From an uncultured Bacilli bacterium (lineage in GTDB: Bacteria; Bacillota_I; Bacilli_A; RF39; UBA660): a stretch of DNA of 5,282 nt. Where the stretch lies: assembly GCA_947589695.1 (NCBI GenBank), contig CANQBY010000088.1:1-5282 (forward strand), read 5' to 3'. The position numbers and the translations under genes were made by a program. The notes beneath the pieces are model-generated. The model was not told the origin of the DNA. It was given only the letters and a program-made list of their open reading frames with translations, and ran no database searches. Of this stretch, positions 1 through 5,161 are shown piece by piece (position 1 is the stretch's first letter; the number at the start of each line of letters is the position of its first letter).

Positions 1-101
1 GCTAAATCAGTTAATGATATATAGTCGGTATCACCAATTCTTAAAATACCTATTTTATTGTTATTAACATTTATTTTTGTTTTAATTAAATCTTCTTTCA
101 T
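1..101 (-). CDS. KilA-N domain protein, N-terminal fragment (cut by window edge)
   Basis: Thirty-three codons from an ATG at 101 run off the left edge. The peptide ends in the motif DYISLTDLA after a short beta-hairpin-like stretch (INVNNNKIGILRIGDT). This matches the start of KilA-N domains, a DNA-binding module found in phage proteins and in stand-alone proteins of many gut bacteria. The ATG is preceded by an AAGGGGG Shine-Dalgarno (106-112), and an in-frame TAA lies at 111-113, so this is the most upstream possible start. It lies downstream of, and on the same strand as, tRNA-Leu, separated by a hairpin terminator. Nothing can be said about the C-terminal domain or whether the gene is intact. 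The identification rests on one short but characteristic motif; DNA binding is inferred from the family. Confidence 0.7.
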   Translation of the reverse strand, partial: MKEDLIKTKINVNNNKIGILRIGDTDYISLTDL

Positions 102-142
102 ATTTCCCCCTTAATTACTAAAATAATTATATAATAAATTTG

Positions 143-178
143 TACATTTTAAAACTCGAACTATAAAAGTCCGAGTTT
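143..178 (-). terminator. Intrinsic terminator downstream of tRNA-Leu
   Basis: An 11-bp stem (152-162 with 168-178, one G-U pair) closes a 5-base loop (163-167). On the minus strand it is followed by TTAAAATG, a weak and interrupted U-tract. It begins 11 bases after the tRNA CCA end, so it most likely ends tRNA transcription before the KilA-N gene. The imperfect U-tract means some read-through into that gene is plausible. Confidence 0.7.
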
Positions 179-188
179 GGTATCTATC

Positions 189-273
189 TGGTGCAAGAAA
201 AGAGACTTGAACTCTCACGGATTACTCCACTACCACCTCAAAGTAGCGCGTCTACCGATTCCGCCATTCTTGC
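189..273 (-). tRNA. tRNA-Leu(GAG)
   Basis: This is an 85-nt type II tRNA that decodes CUC and CUU. The acceptor stem GCAAGAA pairs perfectly with TTCTTGC, followed by the discriminator A and an encoded CCA (ends at 189). The D arm reads GGCGGAATCGGTAGACGC, the leucine-type form. The anticodon stem CTACT pairs with GGTAG (T-G at its base) around the loop TTGAGGT, giving anticodon GAG. A long variable arm (GGA-GTAA-TCC stem-loop) marks the leucine/serine class. The T arm is GAGAG-TTCAAGT-CTCTT with one G-T pair. All stems close, so it looks functional. It has its own perfect promoter and terminator and appears to be transcribed alone with a leader of about 4 nt. Confidence 0.96.
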
Positions 274-283
274 GTCTAAATAA

Positions 284-312
284 ATTATAATAAGATAATA
301 ATAAATTGTCAA
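284..312 (-). promoter_or_regulatory. Sigma-A promoter of tRNA-Leu
   Basis: On the minus strand, TTGACA (312-307) and TATAAT (289-284) are separated by exactly 17 bases, a full 12/12 consensus match. The likely start is the A at about 277, giving a leader of about 4 nt before the mature tRNA 5' end at 273. This suits a highly expressed stable RNA. The -35 box directly abuts the U-tract of the upstream dacF terminator. Confidence 0.92.
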
Positions 313-344
313 TTAAAAAATAGATAAGTTTTGCTTACCTATTT
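313..344 (-). terminator. Intrinsic terminator of dacF, overlapping its stop codon
   Basis: An 11-bp stem (334-344 with 318-328, one G-U pair) has a 5-base loop (329-333) and, on the minus strand, is followed by a T-run (TTTTTTAA, partly within the stem). The stem contains the last lysine codon and the TAG stop (341-339) of dacF, so coding and termination signals share the same bases. Confidence 0.85.
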
Positions 345-1487
345 ACCACTGGTTATAAGTTTTAAATTACGTTTAAAATAATCAAAGAATTCAGCTTTTT
401 GAAGATCTTCTTTAATAATTAAATCTTCTTTACTAATTATATTTCCTTCATTATCAAATATTTCGGCAGTACCAACAATTGAACCGGATTTTAGAGGAGC
501 TTTTAGGGTATCACCTTTAATATTAAAACTATAATTTTCGGGTTTTTCAGTAACTTTTAGAAGAACAGAAGCATCATTTTTTAAGTAAACTTTAACTTTA
601 TCTATCTTACCTTTGGTAACATTTAAAGTGCCTAAAGCGTCATTTTTAGAATAGATAATATTATTTTTATATGAGTTAAAACCATAAGTTAAAAGAGTGG
701 CAGTATCTTTGCTTCTGGCATCAGCCGTAGAGGATTTCATAACAACACTAATAAGACGCATATTATTTTTTTTAGCAGTCGCGGTTAAGCAATAACCAGC
801 ATTAGTAGTATACCCGGTTTTTAAGCCATCAACTCCATCATAAAAGCGAACTAAACGATTAGTATTAACTAGCCAAACTTGCGAACCATCCGGTTTGGTT
901 AAATAATCTTCATAAATAGATGTAAAACGCAATATTTCTTCATGTTTTAAGAGCTCTTGAGCAATTTTAGCCATATCATGAGCAGTCGAATAGTGATTTT
1001 CATTATCAAGGCCATGAGGATTAGCAAAATGAGTATTTTTTAGACCTAATTCTTGAGCTTTTTTATTCATAGCATCCACAAAAGCGGTTTCACTACCACT
1101 TATTTTCTCGGCCATAGCTACCACAGCGTCATTAGCACTAGATACAGCAATGCATTTTAGTAAATCTTCAACTTTATAAGTTTCCCCTTCTTGTAAAAAC
1201 ACTTGCGAACCACCCATACCACTCGCATTTTTACTGATTAACACTTTATCATCAAACTTTAAATTACCATTTGATATTTGGTCCATGATAAGAAGCATAC
1301 TCATAATTTTAGTCATACTAGCCATCGGAAGCTTTTCTTCAGAATTTTTTTCATAAAGAATTTTACCCGAATTACTATCAATTAAAATAGCACTTGTGGC
1401 GTCTAAAGCAAGAGTATCTAAAGCTTGAACGGGTAAAATATTTACAAAGAAAGTACAAATTAAGATAAATATTGATATTTTTTTCAA
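339..1487 (-). CDS. dacF: D-alanyl-D-alanine carboxypeptidase (PBP5/DacF type)
   Basis: A secreted serine DD-carboxypeptidase that removes the terminal D-Ala from peptidoglycan stem peptides and so limits cross-linking. Residues 1-22 form a signal peptide ending VQA. The penicillin-binding motifs are all present: SMTK (catalytic S57, K60), SAN (117-119) and KTG (223-225). MGGSQVFL, HGLD (158-161) and LVNTNRL also fit the S11 peptidase family. From about 280 a beta-rich PBP5 C-terminal domain follows, and the end (about 362-382, AEFFDYFKRNLKLI) looks like the amphipathic membrane-binding helix of this family. The 382 aa length is close to Bacillus subtilis DacF; the dacF/dacA paralogue assignment is from remembered similarity. 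The start is TTG, chosen because AAGAGGTG (1493-1500) sits five bases upstream and an in-frame TAA lies at 1518-1520. It follows the HNH-like gene by 40 bases without a terminator, so the two are probably co-transcribed. Confidence 0.95.
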   Translation of the reverse strand: MKKISIFILICTFFVNILPVQALDTLALDATSAILIDSNSGKILYEKNSEEKLPMASMTKIMSMLLIMDQISNGNLKFDDKVLISKNASGMGGSQVFLQEGETYKVEDLLKCIAVSSANDAVVAMAEKISGSETAFVDAMNKKAQELGLKNTHFANPHGLDNENHYSTAHDMAKIAQELLKHEEILRFTSIYEDYLTKPDGSQVWLVNTNRLVRFYDGVDGLKTGYTTNAGYCLTATAKKNNMRLISVVMKSSTADARSKDTATLLTYGFNSYKNNIIYSKNDALGTLNVTKGKIDKVKVYLKNDASVLLKVTEKPENYSFNIKGDTLKAPLKSGSIVGTAEIFDNEGNIISKEDLIIKEDLQKAEFFDYFKRNLKLITSGK

Positions 1488-1527
1488 ATTAACACCTCTT
1501 AATAAAATGTACGTGTTTTAAAAACTT

Positions 1528-1941
1528 TTATGACATTTTAATACGGGTTAAATACCTTTTATTTATATGATAATATTCTTGCATACGATATTCAAAAGCT
1601 TCTAAAAAGATTTGCATTAAATTCCGCTCTTCTAAAGTAGGTAAGCGATATTCTTTGGTGATTAGTAAAATAATTTTATTTAAGTGATAAAAGATATCTG
1701 GAGCAAACTCTTCAATTAAATGTAAGTAACTATGGGCATAATTCGTAAGCATAATCCCATTTTCAATAGTTTTAGTGGTGGGAAAACCTAAACTTTTTAA
1801 TTCTTCAATTTTTATAATATGATGATAAGTTAGTTTGTTATTATTGGTTATTTGATAATTAAAGATGTCCATTCCCTTTTCAATATAAATAAGGGTTAAA
1901 ATATCAATTACTTTGCCTTCTGTTAAATATTTTCTTTTCAT
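1528..1941 (-). CDS. Cysteine-free HNH-like protein, function unknown
   Basis: A 137-aa soluble protein, not firmly identified. Residues 38-74 resemble the core of an HNH nuclease: TYHHI (H40, H41), a hairpin-like stretch with GFPTTKTIENGIML containing N61, then AHSYLH (H70, H74). That order, paired His, then Asn, then His in a helix, is the beta-beta-alpha-metal pattern. There is not one cysteine, so the structural zinc knuckles common in HNH proteins are absent. The C-terminal half (75-137) is helical, aromatic and basic. The ATG at 1941 has AAGAGG (1946-1951) four bases upstream. No partner gene supports a restriction or toxin role; the only neighbour in the probable operon is dacF. It could be a real nuclease, a degenerate nuclease now serving in nucleic-acid binding, or an unrelated fold that mimics the motif. 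Confidence 0.8.
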   Translation of the reverse strand: MKRKYLTEGKVIDILTLIYIEKGMDIFNYQITNNNKLTYHHIIKIEELKSLGFPTTKTIENGIMLTNYAHSYLHLIEEFAPDIFYHLNKIILLITKEYRLPTLEERNLMQIFLEAFEYRMQEYYHINKRYLTRIKMS

Positions 1942-1957
1942 ACTACCTCTTAAATAT

Positions 1958-1986
1958 ATAATAATATAAATGGGTTAAAAAAACAA
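1958..1986 (-). promoter_or_regulatory. Candidate promoter for the HNH-like gene and dacF
   Basis: On the minus strand, TTGTTT (1986-1981) and TATTAT (1963-1958) are 17 bases apart, with the -10 box 16 bases before the start codon. The -35 matches consensus at only three positions and the region is A/T-rich, so chance resemblance is possible. No better candidate lies between the htpG terminator and the gene. Confidence 0.4.
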
Positions 1987-2074
1987 GAAGATAAAAAGAA
2001 GTAAATAAATTTAAAATTAAAATTAATTGGGCACTTGAGAAGAATTTAAAGATTTGAAACTAAATATTATTTAA

Positions 2075-2146
2075 AAAGTGAAAAAAGAAAAAGTAGATTA
2101 TTTATAGTTTTTATAATTTTAATCTACTTTATTTTTAAGTCACTTT
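2075..2146 (-). terminator. Intrinsic terminator of htpG within a larger inverted repeat
   Basis: A perfect 11-bp stem (2090-2100 with 2120-2130) contains an inner 5-bp stem (2102-2106 with 2112-2116) and is followed on the minus strand by a T-rich tract (TTTTTCTTTTTT across the stem end). It lies about 30 bases after the htpG stop. T residues also follow the stem on the plus strand, so it could work in both directions. An outer pair, AAAGTGA (2075-2081) with TCACTTT (2140-2146), extends the symmetry. Confidence 0.85.
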
Positions 2147-2160
2147 ACTTAAAATGGAAT

Positions 2161-3987
2161 TTATTTTACTAAAATATCACATATTAAATTAGTTATTTCA
2201 GTAGGATTATCGATTGGTAAGCCTTCAATTAAGCGAGCTTCGGCATATAAGACTTTAGTATATTTTTTTAGTTCTTCTTGATCTTTTTCATATAATTCTT
2301 GAAGCTTTTTTGCAATAGGATGGTTAGAGTTTATTTCTAAGATTTTTTCAGCATTTATAGTTTCACTCGCAGGCATAGCATTCATGACTTTTTCCATTTC
2401 GACAGATACTTCCCCTTTACTAGATAAACAAACAGGATGATTTTTTAGGCGACTAGTAAATTTAACTTCTTTAACATCGATTTCTTTTTGCATTAGGTTA
2501 AGTAAATCTTTAGAATTTTCATTTAAGGTTTCAAGTTCCTTTTTTTCAGCTTCAGTATCTAAATCAAGATTATCGGAGCAAACATTTTTAAACTCTTTAT
2601 CCTCATACTTAGCCATTACTTTAAAGACAAATTCGTCTAAATAATTTGGACATAAAAGAATATCTTTGCCCTTTTCTAAGACAGCTTCAACTTGAGGTAA
2701 GGTTTTTATTTGATCATTTGAAGTACCACAGGCGTAATAGATAGCTTTTTCTTCTTTATTATTGTCTAAATATTCTTTTAAAGTAACAAGTTTATTCTCT
2801 TTAGCAGAGTAAAACATAAGTAAATCTTGTAATTTATCTTTATCCATACCATAACTATTATAAATACCAGCTTTAATTTGCAAACCGAATGCTTCCCAGA
2901 ATTTTAAATAGTCTTCAGGACGGTCTTTTTGCATACTTACTAATTCATTTTTGATATGGGTTTCAATATTTTTGGCAATAGTTTTTAAAATACGGTCTTG
3001 TTGAAGCATTTCACGAGAAATATTAAGTGATAAATCAGATGAGTCTACAACACCTTTTACAAAACTAAAATAGTCAGGGATTAAATCAGCACATTTTTCC
3101 ATGATTAGGACTCCACTAGAATATAATTGTAAACCTTTTTCATAATCTTTGGAATAATAATCGTAACTAGCATGAGATGGGATATATAGTAAGGAATTAT
3201 ATTCAAGGGTACCTTCAGCTTTAGTATGGATGTGACTTAAAGGCTTTTCATAATCAAAAAATTTATCAGAATAAAAAGTGTTATATTCTTCTTCACTTAT
3301 ATCTTTTTTATTACGACGCCATAAAGGAATGAGACTATTAATAGTTTCTAATTTAGTTTCTTTATCGGTTGTTACTTCCATTTTGATAGGATAAGTAATA
3401 TAATCAGAATATTTTTTAATTAAACTTCTTAGCTCATAATCTTCTAAATAACGATTATATTCTTCTTCATCTTTGATAGTTAAAATAATATCGGTACCAT
3501 AAGTTTCTTTAGAAGATTTTGTAATACTGTAGCCTTCAATTCCAGAGGAAGTCCAAGAATAAGCTTCAGTCGAATTATATGATTTAGATATGACTTCTAC
3601 TTTAGATGATACCATAAAGGCCGAATAGAAACCAACACCAAACTGGCCAATTATATCAATATTTTCTTTTTTCTTATTTTGTTCTTTAAAATCGAAAGAA
3701 CCACTTTTGGCAATGGTACCAAGATTGGTTTCTAGCTCTTCTTTAGTCATACCAATACCATTATCAGAGATAGTTAAAGTTCGATTCTTTTTATCGGCTT
3801 TAATTTTTATAGCAAAATCGTCTTTGTTAATTTTCATGTTTTTATTAGTTAAAGATTCGTAATGCAGTTTATCAATCGCATCGGATGCATTAGAGATTAT
3901 TTCCCTTAAGAATATCTCTTTATTCGTATAAATTGAATTAATCATTAATTCCATTAATCTTTTAGATTCAGCTTTAAATTCTTTCAT
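2161..3987 (-). CDS. htpG: Molecular chaperone HtpG (bacterial Hsp90)
   Basis: A cytoplasmic homodimeric ATP-dependent chaperone that helps remodel client proteins under stress. The N-terminal GHKL ATPase domain (1-210) carries EIFLREIISNASDAIDKL (catalytic E29, Mg-binding N33), ISDNGIGM (nucleotide-binding D75, G77, G79) and the lid motif GQFGVGFYSAF (114-124). The middle domain has PLWRRNKKDI (about 221-230) and DLSLNISREMLQ (318-329), whose R325 matches the arginine that contacts ATP gamma-phosphate. The C-terminal dimerisation domain ends with the conserved EINSNHPIAKKL block. At 608 aa it is full length for bacterial HtpG and lacks the eukaryotic acidic linker. The ATG follows AAGGAG (3995-4000) by seven bases. 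It is monocistronic, with a perfect promoter, a CIRCE operator and its own terminator, so heat-shock control by HrcA is expected. No key residue is missing. Confidence 0.98.
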   Translation of the reverse strand: MKEFKAESKRLMELMINSIYTNKEIFLREIISNASDAIDKLHYESLTNKNMKINKDDFAIKIKADKKNRTLTISDNGIGMTKEELETNLGTIAKSGSFDFKEQNKKKENIDIIGQFGVGFYSAFMVSSKVEVISKSYNSTEAYSWTSSGIEGYSITKSSKETYGTDIILTIKDEEEYNRYLEDYELRSLIKKYSDYITYPIKMEVTTDKETKLETINSLIPLWRRNKKDISEEEYNTFYSDKFFDYEKPLSHIHTKAEGTLEYNSLLYIPSHASYDYYSKDYEKGLQLYSSGVLIMEKCADLIPDYFSFVKGVVDSSDLSLNISREMLQQDRILKTIAKNIETHIKNELVSMQKDRPEDYLKFWEAFGLQIKAGIYNSYGMDKDKLQDLLMFYSAKENKLVTLKEYLDNNKEEKAIYYACGTSNDQIKTLPQVEAVLEKGKDILLCPNYLDEFVFKVMAKYEDKEFKNVCSDNLDLDTEAEKKELETLNENSKDLLNLMQKEIDVKEVKFTSRLKNHPVCLSSKGEVSVEMEKVMNAMPASETINAEKILEINSNHPIAKKLQELYEKDQEELKKYTKVLYAEARLIEGLPIDNPTEITNLICDILVK

Positions 3988-3994
3988 GTTATCT

Positions 3995-4000
3995 CTCCTT
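3995..4000 (-). promoter_or_regulatory. htpG: Ribosome binding site of htpG, abutting CIRCE
   Basis: AAGGAG lies seven bases before the ATG and begins on the base immediately after the last CIRCE base. HrcA bound to the operator would cover the transcription start and reach almost to the Shine-Dalgarno. Confidence 0.9.
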
Positions 4001-4027
4001 TTAGCACTCTAATTAATTAATTGCTAA
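4001..4027. promoter_or_regulatory. CIRCE operator (HrcA binding site)
   Basis: The inverted repeat TTAGCACTC (4001-4009), nine-base spacer (4010-4018), AATTGCTAA (4019-4027) matches the CIRCE consensus TTAGCACTC-N9-GAGTGCTAA. One arm is perfect and the other has two mismatches, 16 of 18 positions, with the exact N9 spacing. It sits between the -10 box and the Shine-Dalgarno of htpG and overlaps the expected transcription start at about 4025, where a bound HrcA repressor would block initiation until heat shock. Confidence 0.93.
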
Positions 4028-4031
4028 TTTA

Positions 4032-4060
4032 ATTATATGCTTATATGGGTGGATTGTCAA
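4032..4060 (-). promoter_or_regulatory. htpG: Sigma-A promoter of htpG
   Basis: On the minus strand, TTGACA (4060-4055) and TATAAT (4037-4032) are 17 bases apart, a 12/12 consensus match. Start is expected near 4025, giving a 5' UTR of about 38 nt made up almost entirely of CIRCE plus the ribosome binding site. A strong promoter held by a repressor fits a rapid heat-shock switch. Confidence 0.93.
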
Positions 4061-4130
4061 GATAAAATATTTTAAGTTTTAAAATGCGATTGGGATATTA
4101 CAATTGATATCTGTAAACAATAGATGAGAG

Positions 4131-4159
4131 TTGCTTTTTTAAGGGGTTAATAGTATAAT
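4131..4159 (+). promoter_or_regulatory. Promoter of the small membrane protein gene
   Basis: TTGCTT (4131-4136) and a perfect TATAAT (4154-4159) are 17 bases apart. The -10 box ends 28 bases before the start codon. It is divergent from the htpG promoter, about 70 bases away, and does not share the CIRCE site, so the two are probably controlled separately. Confidence 0.7.
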
Positions 4160-4187
4160 AATAGTTAGAAGTAGAAACGGAGTAAAT

Positions 4188-4436
4188 ATGAAAAAAGGTC
4201 TAAAAATTACTTTAATAGTTCTAGGAATTTTGGTGGGAATAATCGAACTTGATACAATCCAAGCAAAAGTCTTTAATAATAGTCCATTATTGCACAAACG
4301 AGAATATACTTGTCCCAATGATAAAACATATTACATTGATAAAGGATTATTTGTTAATCACTATTATTGTAGTAATGTAAATGAAACTTTATTTAAAAAT
4401 GACAAAACAGATTGTTTGGTATGCTATGATAAGTAG
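4188..4436 (+). CDS. Small membrane-anchored protein with four cysteines, function unknown
   Basis: An 82-aa protein. The N-terminus MKKGLK is basic and is followed by one hydrophobic segment (about 7-20) ending in acidic E20 and D22, giving a likely N-in membrane anchor or uncleaved signal with residues 23-82 outside the cell. The stretch DTIQAKVFNNSPLLHKRE (22-39) resembles, from memory, a group of uncharacterised small membrane proteins of Bacillota; I know no function for them. The outside part carries four cysteines (C42, C61, C76, C79), the last two as CLVC, which could form disulfides or bind a metal. The ATG has CGGAG five bases upstream. The gene has its own promoter and stands between htpG (divergent) and guaD (downstream), neither of which suggests a role. 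Confidence 0.82.
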   Translation: MKKGLKITLIVLGILVGIIELDTIQAKVFNNSPLLHKREYTCPNDKTYYIDKGLFVNHYYCSNVNETLFKNDKTDCLVCYDK

Positions 4437-4484
4437 ATTTTATTTTTTAAGAAAATTAGAAAATGAAGTTTTATAAAATTATCC

Positions 4485-4566
4485 AAAAATGATACTTTGC
4501 AAGTTATTTGGTTTAGCTCAAAAAATTATGAATTAGATAAGTAATTTGCAAATAAGTCATTTTTTT
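4485..4566 (+). terminator. Long imperfect hairpin with T-run between the small membrane protein gene and guaD
   Basis: An outer 8-bp stem (4485-4492 with 4557-4564), an asymmetric internal loop (3 by 4 bases) and an inner 11-bp stem with one G-U pair (4496-4506 with 4542-4552) enclose 35 bases. Seven T residues (4560-4566) end the structure. The simplest reading is a terminator for the small membrane protein gene, placed just before the guaD promoter. The large loop is unusual for a plain terminator, and a processed leader or a decayed small inverted-repeat element are alternatives. Confidence 0.5.
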
Positions 4567-4576
4567 AGAAATACAA

Positions 4577-4605
4577 TTGAGGAGAAATTTTATTTATGAT
4601 ATATT
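4577..4605 (+). promoter_or_regulatory. guaD: Extended -10 promoter of guaD
   Basis: TTGAGG (4577-4582) and TATATT (4600-4605) are 17 bases apart, with a TGA just before the -10 box forming the extended TGn element common in Gram-positive promoters. The -10 ends 21 bases before the start codon, leaving a short leader of about 15 nt, too short for a purine riboswitch in this transcript. Confidence 0.7.
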
Positions 4606-4626
4606 AATAAAAGAGAGGATTTAAGT

Positions 4627-5076
4627 ATGCAGGAATATTTTGATAAAGCAATAGAACTTGCGAAATTAGGAATTAAAAATTTAGAGGGTGGTCCATTTGG
4701 AGCAGTTGTTGTAAAAGATAATAAAATAATTGGCTATGGAAATAATAAAGTTTTAAAAGAAAAAGACCCAACGGCACATGCTGAAATAATGGCTATTCGG
4801 GAGGCATGCAAAAAATTAAATACTCATGATTTGACTGGTTGTGTTATTTATTCCACTAGTGAACCTTGTCCTATGTGTTTATCAGCAATTATTTGGTCTA
4901 ATATTAAAGAAGTTTATTATGTAACTAATAGAAAAGAAGTTGCAGAAATGGGCTTTCGAGATGATATGATATATAATTATTTAGAAAATAAAGGGAAAGA
5001 TATTTTAGAAATTCACCGGATTGAATATAAAAAATGTCAAGAACTACTTGAAAGTTATGATCATAAAATTTATTAA
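4627..5076 (+). CDS. guaD: Guanine deaminase (cytidine deaminase superfamily)
   Basis: Predicted to hydrolyse guanine to xanthine and ammonia in the cytoplasm, a step in purine salvage and breakdown. The zinc site is complete: HAE (H51, with E53 as proton shuttle) and PCPMC (C81, C84). The flanking GGPFGAVVVKD (21-31), DPTAHAE (47-53) and YSTSEPCPMC (75-84) match this superfamily closely. Guanine deaminase is preferred over the tRNA adenosine deaminase TadA because residues that set specificity in the B. subtilis enzyme appear conserved when aligned by eye from memory: N40 (for N42), D112 (for D114, in GFRDDMIY) and the C-terminal Y149 (for Y156). At 149 aa it is slightly shorter than the 156-aa B. 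subtilis protein. The ATG follows AGAGGA (4614-4619) by seven bases. It has its own promoter and terminator and no purine-gene neighbour. A broader nucleoside deaminase activity remains possible. Confidence 0.9.
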   Translation: MQEYFDKAIELAKLGIKNLEGGPFGAVVVKDNKIIGYGNNKVLKEKDPTAHAEIMAIREACKKLNTHDLTGCVIYSTSEPCPMCLSAIIWSNIKEVYYVTNRKEVAEMGFRDDMIYNYLENKGKDILEIHRIEYKKCQELLESYDHKIY

Positions 5077-5093
5077 AAACTAGTTAGAAGAAT

Positions 5094-5161
5094 GATAGTA
5101 ATGACATGAAAAAATGGGAGGTATCCCTGCCCTAAAATAAGTGTTATTACTGTCTTTTTTT
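5094..5161 (+). terminator. Intrinsic terminator of guaD
   Basis: A 14-bp stem (5094-5107 with 5141-5154, three G-U pairs) is followed directly by seven T residues (5155-5161), 18 bases after the guaD stop. The 33-base loop contains a local GGGA-GGTA-TCCC hairpin (5116-5127). The other strand lacks a T-run, so it is directional. Confidence 0.85.

Noticed and set aside
126..154. Promoter for the KilA-N gene (TATAAT at 131-126 on the minus strand)
   Set aside because: The -10 word is perfect, but no acceptable -35 box lies 16 to 18 bases upstream and the area is nearly all A/T, so it could be chance.
1421..1487. Lipoprotein signal peptide on dacF (C11 in ILIC)
   Set aside because: The residue before the cysteine is isoleucine, which does not fit a lipobox, while VQA at 20-22 is a good signal peptidase I site.
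4094..4111. Inverted repeat GATAT-N8-ATATC in the htpG divergent region
   Set aside because: Five AT-rich base pairs are expected by chance in this sequence and the position does not relate to either promoter.
4437..4626. Purine riboswitch controlling guaD
   Set aside because: The predicted guaD transcript leader is only about 15 nt, and I cannot find the conserved purine-riboswitch junction sequences or kissing loops in the spacer.
4627..5076. TadA tRNA adenosine deaminase
   Set aside because: The zinc motifs are shared, but the GFRDDMIY block and the terminal tyrosine fit guanine deaminase better than TadA.
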